Of a stretch of 64,000 bases of DNA, positions 9,782 to 20,406 are shown in pieces. The position numbers and the translations under genes were made by a program. Every line of letters starts with the position of its first letter. Position 1 is the stretch's first letter. The notes under the pieces were generated by a model, which did no database searches, had not been told where the DNA came from, and saw only the letters and a list, made by a program, of their open reading frames with translations. Origin of the DNA: Breviolum minutum Mf 1.05b.01 (Eukaryota; Sar; Dinophyceae; Suessiales; Symbiodiniaceae). The stretch spans positions 1 to 64,000 of the forward strand of contig DF239306.1 of NCBI GenBank assembly GCA_000507305.1. Reading direction: 5' to 3'.

Positions 9782-9880
9782 CGCTTCCCTCAAAACCACG
9801 ACCCTGAAGGCATTTTCGACATCATCTGGAACGCCTGGCAGGAAACTGTGGCAGCCGCTGATCTGAGCACTGAAATCTGA
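9782..9880 (+). CDS. possible terminal exon, 32 codons
   Basis: Acceptor GGTATCTCCCAG; frame RFPQNHDPEGIFDIIWNAWQ ends in TGA at 9878. C-rich third positions. The reverse strand reads an equally biased frame, so strand is not certain. Confidence 0.45.
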   Translation, partial: RFPQNHDPEGIFDIIWNAWQETVAAADLSTEI

Positions 9881-10021
9881 GATTTTTAGTCTCCAGGGAC
9901 TTGACATGTCCCGCTGATGCTTTAGAAAACAAAAACATCACCTAAACCCTAAACCTTCCTGGAAAGGGGGCGGAGTTAGTTCCAAAAAACGTGTAGTGAC
10001 CATTCATCATGACTTGCGCAG

Positions 10022-10131
10022 GAACATGCCGTTAAACAAGCTTGACCATTCGGGAACCAGCCCCACAGTCTCTCTGACTGAGGAAGATTTTGGAGAAAAG
10101 GATGGCCGATTGATTCGTTGCTTGGGCAAAT
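10022..10131 (+). CDS. possible exon, 36 codons
   Basis: Acceptor TTGCGCAG, donor AAAT|GTGAGG. Frame includes SPTVSLTEEDFGEKDGRLIR (acidic/basic). Function unknown. Confidence 0.45.
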
Positions 10132-10520
10132 GTGAGGTTGGGGTACGAGTGTTTGTCTCAAAGTTGAAGTTTTTTGCCATCTTTTTTTGGTTCCTTGGTG
10201 ATCATTTCACACAAGTCCTAGTCTTATCTAACTCAAGAGCATAGAATACTTCTAAACTTCATTTTGAGAGGTTGCCAGTAGAAAAGAAACCCTTTGTCAC
10301 ATGTGCTTCAGGGGACTCGATCACTGTATTTTTAAAGGTTTGAATGGATCAGTTAGGACAGATTAAAACCAGGAGTAAGTACTGGGTACATGGGTTAAGC
10401 CATCCTTTGTCTTAAGAAAGTCGGCCTTTTGCGGTGTCTACTACGGGTTCTGCAATCGCACAGCATCATAATATATCATTTTATGAATGTTACCACAAAT
10501 CTCCAATCTCAAAATGGGAG

Positions 10521-10611
10521 GATGGACCCTGACATTGGCGATGCTTTCAAACCAGTTACAGTAACCCCTCCATTCAACTATGGCAGCCGTATTTTTTCCC
10601 ATGCCAAATGA
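10521..10611 (+). CDS. possible exon, 29 codons
   Basis: After ATGGGAG; frame MDPDIGDAFKPVTVTPPFNY, TGA at 10609. Confidence 0.45.
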
Positions 10612-11117
10612 AGATCCAAAGACGTCTCAAACTTTCAGGGAACAACTTTCAAACAAATCTTTCTATAGTTGAATTTGGAAGCATGTTTCCAAAATTGCTG
10701 AAACTTTGAACATCACATAACTTTTTAAATATTCCAAACAAAAAGCAAACAAGATGGAATTCCAAAGTTTCAAATCCAAAGTTTGAAATGATAAATAACG
10801 TTTGATTTTCAGGAGAATTTTTTGAATCATCTTGGAACATCCATGACAATTTCAGATATCTCCAACAAAAAAAATGCAAACTTTTTGGATCAAAATCACC
10901 ATGGTTTCTCCTCATGATAAACATTTCACCCCCCCATCATCAAACTTGAATCCTTTTCCCTCGCTGGCTTCACCTCTTTTGGATGAAAGGTCCTGAAGGT
11001 CAAATTCCAATCAAGTTTGCATAAGCCTTTTTTTTGGATTACACCCCGAAAAAATGATGGTTTGGTATCCAGGTATCTCCTTTCAAACATAGCTATTTTT
11101 GGTTACTTACTACTAGA
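10612..11117. other. non-coding stretch, nothing recognised
   Basis: Repeated CAAACTTT / AAAGTTTG words but no convincing exon, element or RNA gene. Confidence 0.5.
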
Positions 11118-11217
11118 CTAGGTGGTGGTTTCACATTTTTTCGAATTATTTTCACTCTATTTAAGGGGAAGATTCCGATTTTGACGATGGTTATTTTTTC
11201 GTTGAAACCACCAAGTA
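11118..11217. mobile_element. MITE family A, copy 1
   Basis: Left CTAGGTGGTGGTTTCA, right TTGAAACCACCAAGTA. Confidence 0.8.
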
Positions 11218-11589
11218 TATGAATTTACACTGGTCAAAGGTTGATGAAGTAATTGTATCAATGTTCGAGCCACATCGTGTGAATCGGTGAAACCATCCCG
11301 TATAAACCATTTTGTAATAGGTTTTTCCATTATTTTCACCATCCATTTTGGGGTATATACCCCTAATTTTTGGAAACACCCAATTATTTTCATAGGTGAA
11401 TTCTCAGCTGATCCGAATTCTCAAGGTCAAATCAAACCCTATTTGGATCAGCTTCTCAAGTCGATGGCCTCTTGGTTTTTTGCTAAGGATTTTTTTGTTG
11501 GAGGGAAAGGTAGGGCTTGGTTGAGGTAGATTCGGAAAGATGTAGGTTATATGTGATATAGTAACTTATGTTATATGATATAACATGAT

Positions 11590-11665
11590 ACATGAGCAGT
11601 ATAATATGATATGATATGATATGATATGATATGGTATGAGATGATATGATGTAATATAATATGAT
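11590..11665. repeat. GATAT-type tandem repeat
   Basis: ATGATATGATATG pentamer-like array with degenerate edges. Confidence 0.85.
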
Positions 11666-11789
11666 ATCATATAGCTTATCTAATTATGTGATATCATCTT
11701 ATGATGTATGATTCCATATGATACAAGCAATGTGACAACATGCGCTTCAAGCCCTCCAAGCCTGGACGTGTCCTTAAGTCATTCCCAAG

Positions 11790-11870
11790 GAAGTGACGTT
11801 GAATTTGCTGGTGAAAGCCCCTCGGTCGCCAACGGTGTTGGCCAACAGAAACAGCCCTTTGCGGCCAAGG
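11790..11870 (+). CDS. possible exon, frame unresolved
   Basis: Acceptor TTCCCAAG. Two frames look coding (EVTLNLLVKAPRSPTVLANR and SDVEFAGESPSVANGVGQQK); the minus strand is open too. Confidence 0.3.
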
Positions 11871-12061
11871 GGGCCGGTTTAGAACCCTCCCAAATATTGG
11901 GGGCTCATTTTTGGAACTGAACTGGTGATGATGGGAGGGGGGACAACTTTCTTTTTTTTTGTCGGATTCTTGTTTGTTTTCTGAAGTGAACTCAAGGAAA
12001 TGCCGACAAAAAGAGATGAGGACGCGATCTCTTTTCACCGGTTCAGGGCTGATATTTTCAG

Positions 12062-12133
12062 CCTTTCAACACCTGCAACGAGGAAGTCATGTCACAAGCT
12101 TCATGCTTTCACGATCTTTCACGGCTGAGGGGA
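12062..12133 (+). CDS. candidate exon, 24 codons
   Basis: Acceptor ATATTTTCAG; frame PFNTCNEEVMSQASCFHDLS; possible GTTACT donor. Confidence 0.5.
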
Positions 12134-12434
12134 GTTACTTACCCCCTTTTTTCAAAAGAAAGGGTCCTAATCTAAGATGATATAGTTTCCTTTACAAGCA
12201 AACCTCCCTTTCATATTCAAAATGGTTGCCATGGAAAATACGGGTGAATTATATTGAATTACAAGACTGTAATTTCTAAATTGGACTTATATATTTCAAA
12301 AAACCAACACCCCCCCGAAAACTAACGACTGGAACCTGAAAATATATGAAAAAATGATGGTTTCCAAAAAAGTTCTTAGGACAAATCTCCTTTTTCCAGG
12401 GGGGACCTCCCCCTCCCAAAGGTCCATATCTCAG

Positions 12435-12524
12435 ATCCCACCAAGGCAGCTTCCGATGGCTCATTGACGCCTGCCGAAGTGCGGGCTTTGCAGATGAGCT
12501 TCGAAGATATTGGAAAGACACTTG
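12435..12524 (+). CDS. candidate exon, 30 codons
   Basis: Acceptor ATATCTCAG, donor CTTG|GTTTTG. Frame DPTKAASDGSLTPAEVRALQ. D-G-S-L-T-P-A-E resembles an EF-hand-like helix start but no full loop is visible, so no domain is claimed. Confidence 0.6.
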
Positions 12525-12906
12525 GTTTTGAAGCAGTTTGAAACAAGAAAGAAGGGCTCCACTTTCCTCCCCATCTGAGGATGTTTGAGGCTTGCAGGTT
12601 GGGATGTTATGTTTTTTAGATGATTTTTTTTACATAATCACCTAGTTAGTTCTAAATGTATATTACACTACTTACTTGTACTACCCTTGGTCAACAGAAG
12701 GGGGCTACTTTGCTGTAATTTAGCGGGATAGAAATCTTGTCAATTGAAGCAACCCACGTTAGGATCGATTCTTAGAGCTATCAGTTTCAATCCAAAAAGC
12801 CGTTGCCGATGGATCCATCTATCAGTGGTGGTGGATGATGTATAAACCTACGTTTTTTATGAGGCCAAACGTTGTAACGACGCAGGTCCCCACTGGTTTT
12901 TTACAG

Positions 12907-13009
12907 ATCTTACTAGGACCAGCCAAAATTCGGCATGGTGAACTTTGGAATGGATTTTCCATGGCTTCTCAAATTGGAGGCAGTTATTTCTACCACGGGT
13001 GCCTCAAAG
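12907..13009 (+). CDS. possible exon, 34 codons
   Basis: Acceptor TTTTTTACAG; frame ILLGPAKIRHGELWNGFSMA; donor unclear. Confidence 0.4.
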
Positions 13010-13156
13010 ATAAAAAGATGTGAGCTTCACGGAAGATCTTGGGAGGAATGAGCTAACGTGCATGATTTTGAATGACATCTTCCCATATAGTGCACTGTTA
13101 ACTCCCCCAAAAATTTCGATGCTGATTAGCGTAACGTCAATGTTTTTGTTCTGTAG

Positions 13157-13199
13157 ACTCTTATTCGTGACTTTTCGGAAACACAGTCCGGTCATCCTG
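13157..13199 (+). CDS. possible exon, 14 codons
   Basis: Acceptor TTCTGTAG, donor CCTG|GTGAAG; frame TLIRDFSETQSGHP. Confidence 0.4.
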
Positions 13200-13522
13200 G
13201 TGAAGACCTATTGGTCTTCTGTCTTACAATATTTCTTATTCATATTTTGTTTTTATTTCCCGTTTTTAGTGTTTGCATGTGCTTTGATCAAGAGGTACGC
13301 ATTGACCTCCTCTTCCTGCCATGCAAAATGATTTGAAATGAGAGATGCAACCATCTTTCTCTCATCCTGTATATATAATATATTGTATGTACAATATATA
13401 TATATACATAAATATATATACAACGTATTTTTTTTCATGTGACCACCCATCGCATGGGCCTCCCCCCCACATTGTTGCAAGCACATCGAATCAACCGTTG
13501 AAAAACACTGAAGTGTTTTCAG

Positions 13523-13595
13523 GAAAGACAAAGAGCTCGTGGACTTCTTCCGCAAAGCACGGAAAGTCCCTTGGCTGGTCAGAGTCGTGGGCAAT
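13523..13595 (+). CDS. candidate exon, 24 codons
   Basis: Acceptor GTTTTCAG|G, donor AAT|GTTTGT. Frame KDKELVDFFRKARKVPWLVR, strongly biased to C at third positions. Function unknown. Confidence 0.6.
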
Positions 13596-13707
13596 GTTTG
13601 TCCCCCGATGAAAACCCATACAAAAAACGATGGGTTGGTAATGTGCAAGATGTTGGGTTGTACTCAGATGTTGATTGCAAACCACGCAAAAGATTTTAAT
13701 GTCGCCG

Positions 13708-13763
<56 letters not shown>
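13708..13763. repeat. CAT trinucleotide array
   Basis: Tandem TCA/CAT triplets, ending about 30 bp before the acceptor at 13795. Confidence 0.95.
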
Positions 13764-13766
<3 letters not shown>

Positions 13767-13795
13767 CTGGTCGGTCTCGTTTGCATCCTGCGCAG

Positions 13796-13863
13796 ATCAC
13801 CCGAGCAGAGTCCTACCATACAATGACTGCCAGATGGGGCAGTACTTGCTGATGACCCTATAA
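13796..13863 (+). CDS. possible exon, 21 codons
   Basis: Acceptor TGCGCAG; frame HPSRVLPYNDCQMGQYLLMT, TAA at 13861. Confidence 0.4.
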
Positions 13864-14056
13864 TTTCGACTTAACGACCCCAAAAGGTTGAGGAAAGGAG
13901 TCGGCGGTTGATTTCTTTTGAAATCCAGGTGATAATCACATTTACTCAGAACTGACATTTCACCCAGTTAAATTGTGTAACTGGTACTGGGCTCAAGAAA
14001 GTGTCACCAAATACAACCCCCTCAACAACACCCAACGCAGTCTTATCAACCCCTTT

Positions 14057-14167
14057 CTAGGTGGTGGTTGCATTTAAAAAAAAAAATCACCCCTATCCTT
14101 GGGGAAAGGGAATCCAAACACGACTTGCGCATGTTTTTTAATTGGGCTTAATTCAACCCACCAACTA
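14057..14167. mobile_element. MITE family A, copy 2
   Basis: Left CTAGGTGGTGGTTGCA, right ACCCACCAACTA. Confidence 0.75.
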
Positions 14168-14201
14168 CCAGCTCGTATTTTAAACCATGGAATTTGCTTA
14201 G

Positions 14202-14324
14202 AGAAACTTCCTGAGATTTTTGGAAATCGGCCAAATCTTCCAGGAAGTGACAAAGGGAAGTCCTGAAGTGATTTACAAGGAGATGTGGGAAATGCTTTCC
14301 GATGGAAGTTGTAGGGATGGATGA
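14202..14324 (+). CDS. strong exon, 40 codons
   Basis: Follows TTGCTTAG. Frame runs from RNFLRFLEIGQIFQEVTKGS to MWEMLSDG with a TGA at 14322; a GTTGTA donor at 14308 is likely. Clear codon bias; product unknown. Confidence 0.7.
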   Translation, partial: RNFLRFLEIGQIFQEVTKGSPEVIYKEMWEMLSDGSCRDG

Positions 14325-14566
14325 TGGATGATGTGTTGTTGTAGTCATTGGGCCCAAGTGAACTTCGGGGTTCTTGGTATTTTTTGCATATTATGGATGT
14401 ATGTTTATACATATATATATATATATACATATCTATACATGAATATGTTGTATGTATTTTGAATTTTGTATATTATATATATAAACATGGTGAATCTGTA
14501 TACACCATTCACAGCTATGTTTTATTGAAATATGGATACGTCCCAACCAACAGTTAAAATGTGAAG

Positions 14567-14605
14567 GTTGATGAAGAGGGATGCTCCCTCAGCAAGGACC
14601 ATCAG
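14567..14605 (+). CDS. candidate exon, 13 codons
   Basis: Acceptor GTGAAG, donor CAG|GTAGCT, phase 0. Frame VDEEGCSLSKDHQ. Phase fits the exon at 14901. Confidence 0.55.
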
Positions 14606-14900
14606 GTAGCTTCCATGTGGCAAATAATCTTCACGTTTTCACTGTTTTGGTTGGGTTTTACATCACAATATATGATCAGAAATGAAAGATCTCATGCATC
14701 CAAAATTTCTCACGATATGCATGTATACATACATATATATGTTATATATGTATATTTCATTATATATACACATATCTTTTTATATGCATGAAATTCACAA
14801 TCAAGATTCCAAACATCAGTCATCATTCACAAATTTTCAATGATATTTATCCTTCAGGAATTGCCGGTGGGTTTTGGTCCCATCGTCCCTTGAAGTTCAG

Positions 14901-14965
14901 AGACTCCTTTTGACACCCCGAGCCTTTAGCCAGAAAATTGACACAGACTTTAGGGTGGAAATGCT
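14901..14965 (+). CDS. exon ending at a family B donor, 21 codons
   Basis: Acceptor GAAGTTCAG; frame RLLLTPRAFSQKIDTDFRVE. The exon runs straight into the left end of a family B element, whose GTTGATGG is the donor. Two leftover bases join in frame to 15144. Confidence 0.75.
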
Positions 14966-15083
14966 GTTGATGGTTCAGAAATCCATACTGTAACCATTTG
15001 ATATGGAGAATATCTCATTTTTTATAGGGTTTCATAGGTTTTAATAGCTGGTGTAGGATTTTTTTTTAAAACATCAACCAGTA
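14962..15083. mobile_element. introner-like MITE family B, copy 3
   Basis: Left TGCTGTTGATGGTTCAGAAA, right AAACATCAACCAGTA. Provides the donor at 14966; the in-frame acceptor is at 15143, beyond its right end. Confidence 0.85.
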
Positions 15084-15143
15084 GTTTGTTGAGATCCCTT
15101 CAGATCCAGCTAGTTGATGGGCATTTTTTCCAACAAATGCAAG

Positions 15144-15178
15144 GCTCCCCCGGAGTCTAGAAGACTTTCCACCCCACT
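15144..15178 (+). CDS. exon between two family B elements, 11 codons
   Basis: Acceptor AATGCAAG|G, frame LPRSLEDFPPH, ends CACT|GTTGATGG inside copy 4. Phases match both neighbours. Confidence 0.7.
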
Positions 15179-15289
15179 GTTGATGGTTCAGAAATCCGAC
15201 ATCCACCAGTTGAGATTGGTAGGAAATATCCCAGTATTTACAGGATTCTGCACATTCCAGGTGGTGCAGGAATTCTTCCATCAACAGTA
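15175..15289. mobile_element. introner-like MITE family B, copy 4
   Basis: The intron 15179-15287 (109 bp, GT-AG) consists entirely of this element: left CACTGTTGATGGTTCAGAAA, right TTCTTCCATCAACAGTA. Flanking exons join in frame. Confidence 0.85.
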
Positions 15290-15395
15290 TCAGCTCAAAA
15301 AGACGAGACTAAGGAAACATACGCGATATGCGAACAGTTTGTCTGTCTTGCTCATGGATACGCAACAGTATTCCGGACCAAATATCTTTGTTTGG
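15288..15395 (+). CDS. exon starting at a family B acceptor, 35 codons
   Basis: Joined to 15144-15178 across the element, reads LSAQKDETKETYAICEQFVC and continues to TKYLCLG with a GTAGAA donor (open to TAG at 15416). The minus strand also has a 90-codon frame (15290-15562), but splice phase on three plus exons supports plus. Confidence 0.75.
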
Positions 15396-15742
15396 GTAGA
15401 AAAGACCCCAACAGTTAGCTTCTCAAAGCTCTTGTAATTATTTGGTTTTGCTCTACTCCAGTCCTTGCCTACTGAATATACTTGAAGTTCAAACAACCTT
15501 TCTTGAGATACTCCCATCCCACAAAATTTCCAACAGGCATGGAATGGACACTTCTTCAACAAAAAACTGGAGTTTCATCTCATCAAAAGTTAAAAGGACA
15601 TCTTTTGCCGACGACAAAAAGGTCCTCCTTATATATGGGGATGTTCATCTAACCTGGGTATATATATATATATATAAACACACCCCCATGGAATTCGGTT
15701 GATGCCGTTGATCCCACTTCAAAACCAAGATCCCTCGTCCAG

Positions 15743-15830
15743 GACATCCGTATCGCCCATGTATTAATCTACAGCTTCAGCGAAGTTGTTGGACAAACCA
15801 AGGGCTTAGCTGATCCTTGGCTGGGCGCAG
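15743..15830 (+). CDS. candidate exon, 29 codons, GC donor
   Basis: Acceptor TCGTCCAG, donor GCAG|GCCATG (GC type, known in dinoflagellates). Frame DIRIAHVLIYSFSEVVGQTK. The frame stays open about 50 bp upstream, so the start could be earlier. Confidence 0.6.
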
Positions 15831-15883
15831 GCCATGTTTGGGGACAACCAACAAATAAGGCAGGATTGAACAACCAAGATTGT

Positions 15884-16018
15884 AACGGGGGATCATGAAA
15901 TTACCAGGTTTGGGGGGAGATCAAACTTGATGTAAATATTTTGGACAATTTTGAGAATTTTCCCTTATGATTCGTAATAGTGCATTGTTTGGGGTGGTAG
16001 TGTAATGACCCCTGGTGT
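15884..16018. mobile_element. MITE family D, copy 3
   Basis: Shares GATCAAACTTGATGTAAAT and GTAATGACCCCTGG blocks. Confidence 0.6.
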
Positions 16019-16407
16019 AAGGGGTGCCCATGAAAATTAACCAGAATGTCTTTTCTTTTGATCCTAGTTACACCCCAACCCATCAGAAATAGCAAGGTAT
16101 AATCAAATTGTTATTAGCCACCTGCTAGTCCCAACGACATGGCTCAGTGTGCCCTTCTTTCTGATTGGGGGGTTGCTGGGATTCAAAGGATCTAAGTTAT
16201 TTCAGCTACTTCTCTTATATATTTCCCTGTCAGTAGGTCAGGGATACATTCATTTTACACAAGTGAATGGGGCCCAACAGGTGTTTTTTAGTCCCATCTA
16301 GTAGGCCATGTTGTGGCCATGTTTGGAGGGGATCCATCTCCAAGGCAAAGTTGGGTTTTCGAGGTCCAAAAGTAGATGGTCTGAAAGCATCATTTCATCT
16401 ACCCTCT

Positions 16408-16508
16408 AGGACTCTAGGGAACTAACATATCCCATCAAAAATCATGTTTGAAGATGATTTTCCTTTCCCAACGTGGGATATGTTAATTCCCTGGAGGGTA
16501 TTTGTTTC
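16408..16508. mobile_element. inverted-repeat element (GGGAACTAACATATCCC ends)
   Basis: GGGAACTAACATATCCC and GGGATATGTTAATTCCC face each other; relatives at 35210 and 54400-54650. Confidence 0.65.
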
Positions 16509-16982
16509 CAAAAGATCTTGCCCCGAAATCCGACATTCTGTATTTTGCAATGAAGAAATATACGCAGATTTTCATTGTGTTCACTTCGTTAGAGCCAATC
16601 TAAAAAAAAGAACATCATGTCATCCCTCGAAATACGCATGGTTTTAGTGGAAAATGAAACCCCCAAACTAGGACGAATTTCCAGTTTCCTCCATGGGAAG
16701 AAGGGGTCAATTGAAAGGTTTCGACTTGGATTTTTGACGCTTCTGACCTAGGCTTTCATGAAATATAGGTGGTACCTTTGCTAGATGTGAAGGCCTACCG
16801 TCCATTGGAAGAAGTTCAGATCACCTATGATATATGAAAGCCTATGAAAAACATGGAATATTCTCCATGTCTACTGGTGAGGGATTTCTGAACCAACAAC
16901 TCTATTGTAACTAACGTTTTAGTTGAAATGGATTTATGGATGAATGCTCGACGAACAGGCCAATTTTACCATTTTCACTGAG

Positions 16983-17033
16983 GATAAGGTGCACCAAGAG
17001 ATGTCAAAAAGCCACTTGGACCTTCAAGCAGCA
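16983..17033 (+). CDS. candidate exon, 17 codons
   Basis: Acceptor TTTCACTGAG, donor GCA|GTGAGA, phase 0. Frame DKVHQEMSKSHLDLQAA, helical and charged. Confidence 0.5.
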
Positions 17034-17812
17034 GTGAGAATCGGAAGTCTGCCGCAGTTTGTTCCATGGAACTTGTCATGTTTTTTCTCTCGAAAATCCC
17101 TGAAATTTTTGATGAATATATAGATGCGCCTAAAATCAAATGACGCCATAAATTGAATTTGGAGATAGAATTTTCTCCAACTTCCCATCATTTTTTGGCA
17201 TCTAAATCTACGTATTGAAATTTCAAAGAGGTCAAAGCTTCATCACTGGAGCCGGTCACCTGGAATCATCGCCTCCCCGAAACTCAGAAATCGCCCCTGA
17301 AAATAGGCCTAAACCCAAAAGGAAACCATTGTCTTCCAAAGATTGTGGTATGTTTGGTTCAGGGTTGGTAGCAAATTTTAAGTTGGAGGTATGAAAAGTT
17401 GACAAGATCTTTTCACCAGTCTGGGGTGTTTTTTTCAGAATTAGAGCTAGAAGCAGTCTGGGGTGTATTTTAGAATATGAAAAATAGATTCAAACTTCCA
17501 ACTGCCCCCAAACAGTAAATGTACAATTCAAACATCCCACTCCAAAGCAGTAAAATGTTGTTATTTTTTACTTACTTCAAGAAATCCAAGCATTATTTTC
17601 CCAAAAAAGGTTCCTGTCCTAACTAGCAAGACTTTTCAGATCTTCCAACAGCAGTCCTCCAAGTCGTCACCAACCCAACCCAACCCCAACAAAAAACAAC
17701 CATCTCGACCACGCTCGAGCACTCGACGCCGCTGCCTGGTGGGATGGAGAAGACATTTTCCCAAGCCACGAAACGACCGACCGACCGACGTTTCGATGAC
17801 TTCACGTTTCAG

Positions 17813-17890
17813 GTTATGCCTTGCCACCTCCTCCAGAGCTGGATGGCTTCAAATCCATCTTCACCGGTCTTACGGAGAAGGCGTCGTTGC
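17813..17890 (+). CDS. candidate exon, 25 codons
   Basis: Acceptor ACGTTTCAG, donor TTGC|GTTGGT. Frame YALPPPPELDGFKSIFTGLT with strong bias. Confidence 0.6.
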
Positions 17891-18212
17891 GTTGGTTGCG
17901 GTTGCAGTTTTTCGTTTTGGTCCCCCGGAAGTTTCCCCCGTGGTTTTGCCAAACCGGGGTGGGTGAAACACAAGAAGGTGGGTTTTGTTTGACTTCTGTT
18001 GTGATTGTTTTTTTTGTTAAATTTTTCCATGGTTGAATAGAGTAAATGAGTAGGGAATCCCAAGATGACCCTCAATTGCTAAGTTCCGAAATTGTCGGGA
18101 GTTGGAATTGCCATTGGAATTCAAGACCATTCTCTCCGCAATTCAACCAGATCTATAAAAGAATGGACCAAGAAAAAAGGAAAAACTTCGACAAGCCATG
18201 GTTCTTTTTCAG

Positions 18213-18408
18213 TGGCAAAAAAGGGAGTGAAAAAAAGGTTCTTACAAAAGGAAGTGGATGATACTGTTGATGGAAGGAATCCTGCACCACCAGGGATGTA
18301 TAAAACCCAGTAAATAATGGGATGAACTACCAACCTCAATTGGTGGATGCCAGATTTCTTCCATCAACCGTATGGTAATCAAGCAGGGAGAAGGCAGACC
18401 ATTTCAGG
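18213..18408 (+). CDS. exon split by a family B element
   Basis: AKKGVKKRFLQKEVDD (from 18213) reads into the left end of family B copy 5; after the element the frame resumes as MVIKQGEGRPFQ to a GTACGG donor at 18409. Removing the element plus one TA leaves one uninterrupted frame. Splicing from the element GT (18266) to CAG at 18386 would also keep frame. Confidence 0.5.
18262..18372. mobile_element. MITE family B, copy 5
   Basis: Left TACTGTTGATGGAAGGAAT, right TTCTTCCATCAACCGTA, TA at both borders. Right AG mutated to CG. Confidence 0.85.
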
Positions 18409-18556
18409 GTACGGTATCCTTGTGGCTATATATATTTTACTGGATCGACTCTGAATGTAAATTTTTAAATGAGAAATATATACGTACTGCAACCAAAGAG
18501 TCTTCAAGCAAAAACACATCCAAACTTATCATAATCTTGGTGGAGAATATCATAAT

Positions 18557-18660
18557 CTTGGTGGTGGTTTCACACATTTTGTTTATTTTCACCTTGATCC
18601 TTGGGGACATGATCCAATTTGACGATCATATTTTTCAATTGGGTTTGAAACCACCAACTA
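18557..18660. mobile_element. MITE family A, copy 3
   Basis: Left CTTGGTGGTGGTTTCA, right TTGAAACCACCAACTA; flanks ATAAT and GTAAT differ by one base. Confidence 0.85.
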
Positions 18661-18755
18661 GTAATTGAAAAAACGCTCGCAGTTTTTTTCCGGCACTTGA
18701 AACTCGCCAAAAAAAAAGAAACGGACCTCCTTAAAAGCGCGCGGATTTCTCCCAG

Positions 18756-18857
18756 ACGCACATGGTCTATGCCGCACGGGGCATGATCGCCTTTTTTGGA
18801 TCCTTCATCTTGGGATGGTTCGGATTTCGCCACTTGGTATGGCATCATGGAGTCCGG
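18756..18857 (+). CDS. strong exon, transmembrane helix
   Basis: Acceptor TTTCTCCCAG, donor CGG|GTGAGC, 34 codons in phase 0. Frame includes GMIAFFGSFILGWFGF, a likely membrane helix followed by a His-rich end. Product unknown. Confidence 0.8.
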
Positions 18858-19399
18858 GTGAGCATCCCAAGGTATCATATATATCCCTAAACAACCCTAA
18901 ACGAGCAGTTTTTCATGGATGGAAATGGTGAAAGAACCATTTTTTATGTAAAGATTTGGAATTATCCAACTGAAACAATCATCAAAAATTGGTTGTTTAG
19001 AGTTCCAGGGACATATATCTTTGCCTCTGTATTGAGCGTATCCAAAAGACCCGCAGTCAAACAATGAGTGGTCCTAATTTTTGAATGGTATTTTGCGACG
19101 GCCAATCAAGCCTTGTGACAGGATTCTTGGGGAAATTCGACCAAACTTTGTTCGTGGTAAGTTTTCTTCTCTTTGCGACACTTTCCTTCAACGGAATTCT
19201 TGAAATATATAGGGCGAAGGTTTGAGATAAACTTCACATCTGTGGGTTTCACGTGTGACCTGCTGCTGCTGCTGAACGCATCTTCATCATTTTTTGTACC
19301 GAGAGTTTGCAAATGGCGAAGATAAAACATCATTACTGATTTCCCTAAGAACAATCTCTCCAGGTGAGGGTGAGGGACGTAGGACTCTATCACTCTCAC

Positions 19400-19525
19400 C
19401 ACCAATGAAGCTATCCAATGAAACTTGGCGGCGGAGGTGATGTCTTTCCACCACACACTGCTGGCATCGCAAGCACCGTTCCTTTCCTCATCACAATGTG
19501 CCTTGGTGAAACTGTTTGGCATACC
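19400..19525 (-). CDS. candidate minus-strand exon, 42 codons
   Basis: On the minus strand an acceptor AACCTCCAG and donor GTG|GTGAGA enclose a frame including SSVWWKDITSAAKFHWIASL with C-rich third positions. A plus-strand frame (LAAEVMSFHHTLL...) competes. If real, it belongs to another gene than the plus exons. Confidence 0.4.
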
Positions 19526-19800
19526 CTGGAGGTTCGAAATGAATGCCAATCTAAATCCAATAATCATCCTTTGGAAAGGGTCATGTTCAAAAGATGCAAG
19601 AGATATGAAGAATACATATATATACACGATGTATAGTGTGTATGTATATATTTTTTTGTCTCTATAGAAATACCTAGATTGTATGGGACAACATTCTCTG
19701 GTCCCCGGCAATGACCCCCTACCCACATGGTGAGTGGTAGTAATTCCAGTATTGGTAGTCCTTTACTATTGTTAGTAGTAGTGCTACGACTAGTAATTAG

Positions 19801-19886
19801 CAACTATGAATATTAGCACTAGTAGTACTACTAGTACAGTAGTAGTACAGTAGTAGTACAGTAGTAGTACTAGTAGTACTCGTTCT
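19801..19886. repeat. AGT/ACT-rich repeat
   Basis: Imperfect array of ACTAGTAGT and ACAGTAGTAGT words, self-complementary. Confidence 0.8.
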
Positions 19887-20261
19887 ACGTAGTACGCCGA
19901 AAGAAATCTTGAAGCTGTCAAATAGTCATGGTACTTATGAAGTGGTGCAGGATTGCTTTCAACAATAGAACTACTACTGGTTGTGTGTGTAGGGTGACCA
20001 TACCATGGGGGAACCACGCAGTGAAATTCGAGTGCAGACCTAACGTCGCTGGTATTTTGGACCTTACCTGGCCCTCGGGACCTCCAGTAAACTCAGTAAA
20101 CTAACATGGCAGCTGGAAATACCCGCTTGGAAAAGGAGAAACATTTACAAACCACCAATTTTTGGGGTTCACTGTTAATTTTCGGGGGTGTCCATCGAGC
20201 CGTGTTTTCTCCCATTGTTGTCCGGTTGGAGAGGTCACCTTGGTATGGAAATCCACCCCAG

Positions 20262-20356
20262 GTATGTTGGATCTGCCTTGGTGAGCGATTTGAATCGAAT
20301 TCAAGGACTGATGTTGGGCTATGTTCCTTGGTGGTTGAAAGATTTGGATCTACGAG
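20262..20356 (+). CDS. strong exon, 31 codons
   Basis: Acceptor CCACCCCAG, donor CGAG|GTGGGC. Frame YVGSALVSDLNRIQGLMLGY then VPWWLKDLDLR. One-base overhang at each end. Amphipathic; no family recognised. Confidence 0.7.
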
Positions 20357-20406
20357 GTGGGCCCCCTGGATCCAGTATACATGGAGGTATAACTAACTAC
20401 GTACAT

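Noticed and set aside
14858..14893. Short frame ELPVGFGPIVP with a good acceptor
   Set aside because: Lies between phase-matched exons 14567-14605 and 14901-14965 and would end translation.
19106..19726. 206-codon minus open frame as one gene
   Set aside because: Only the 19400-19525 part has bias and splice sites; the rest is AT-repeat and intron-like.
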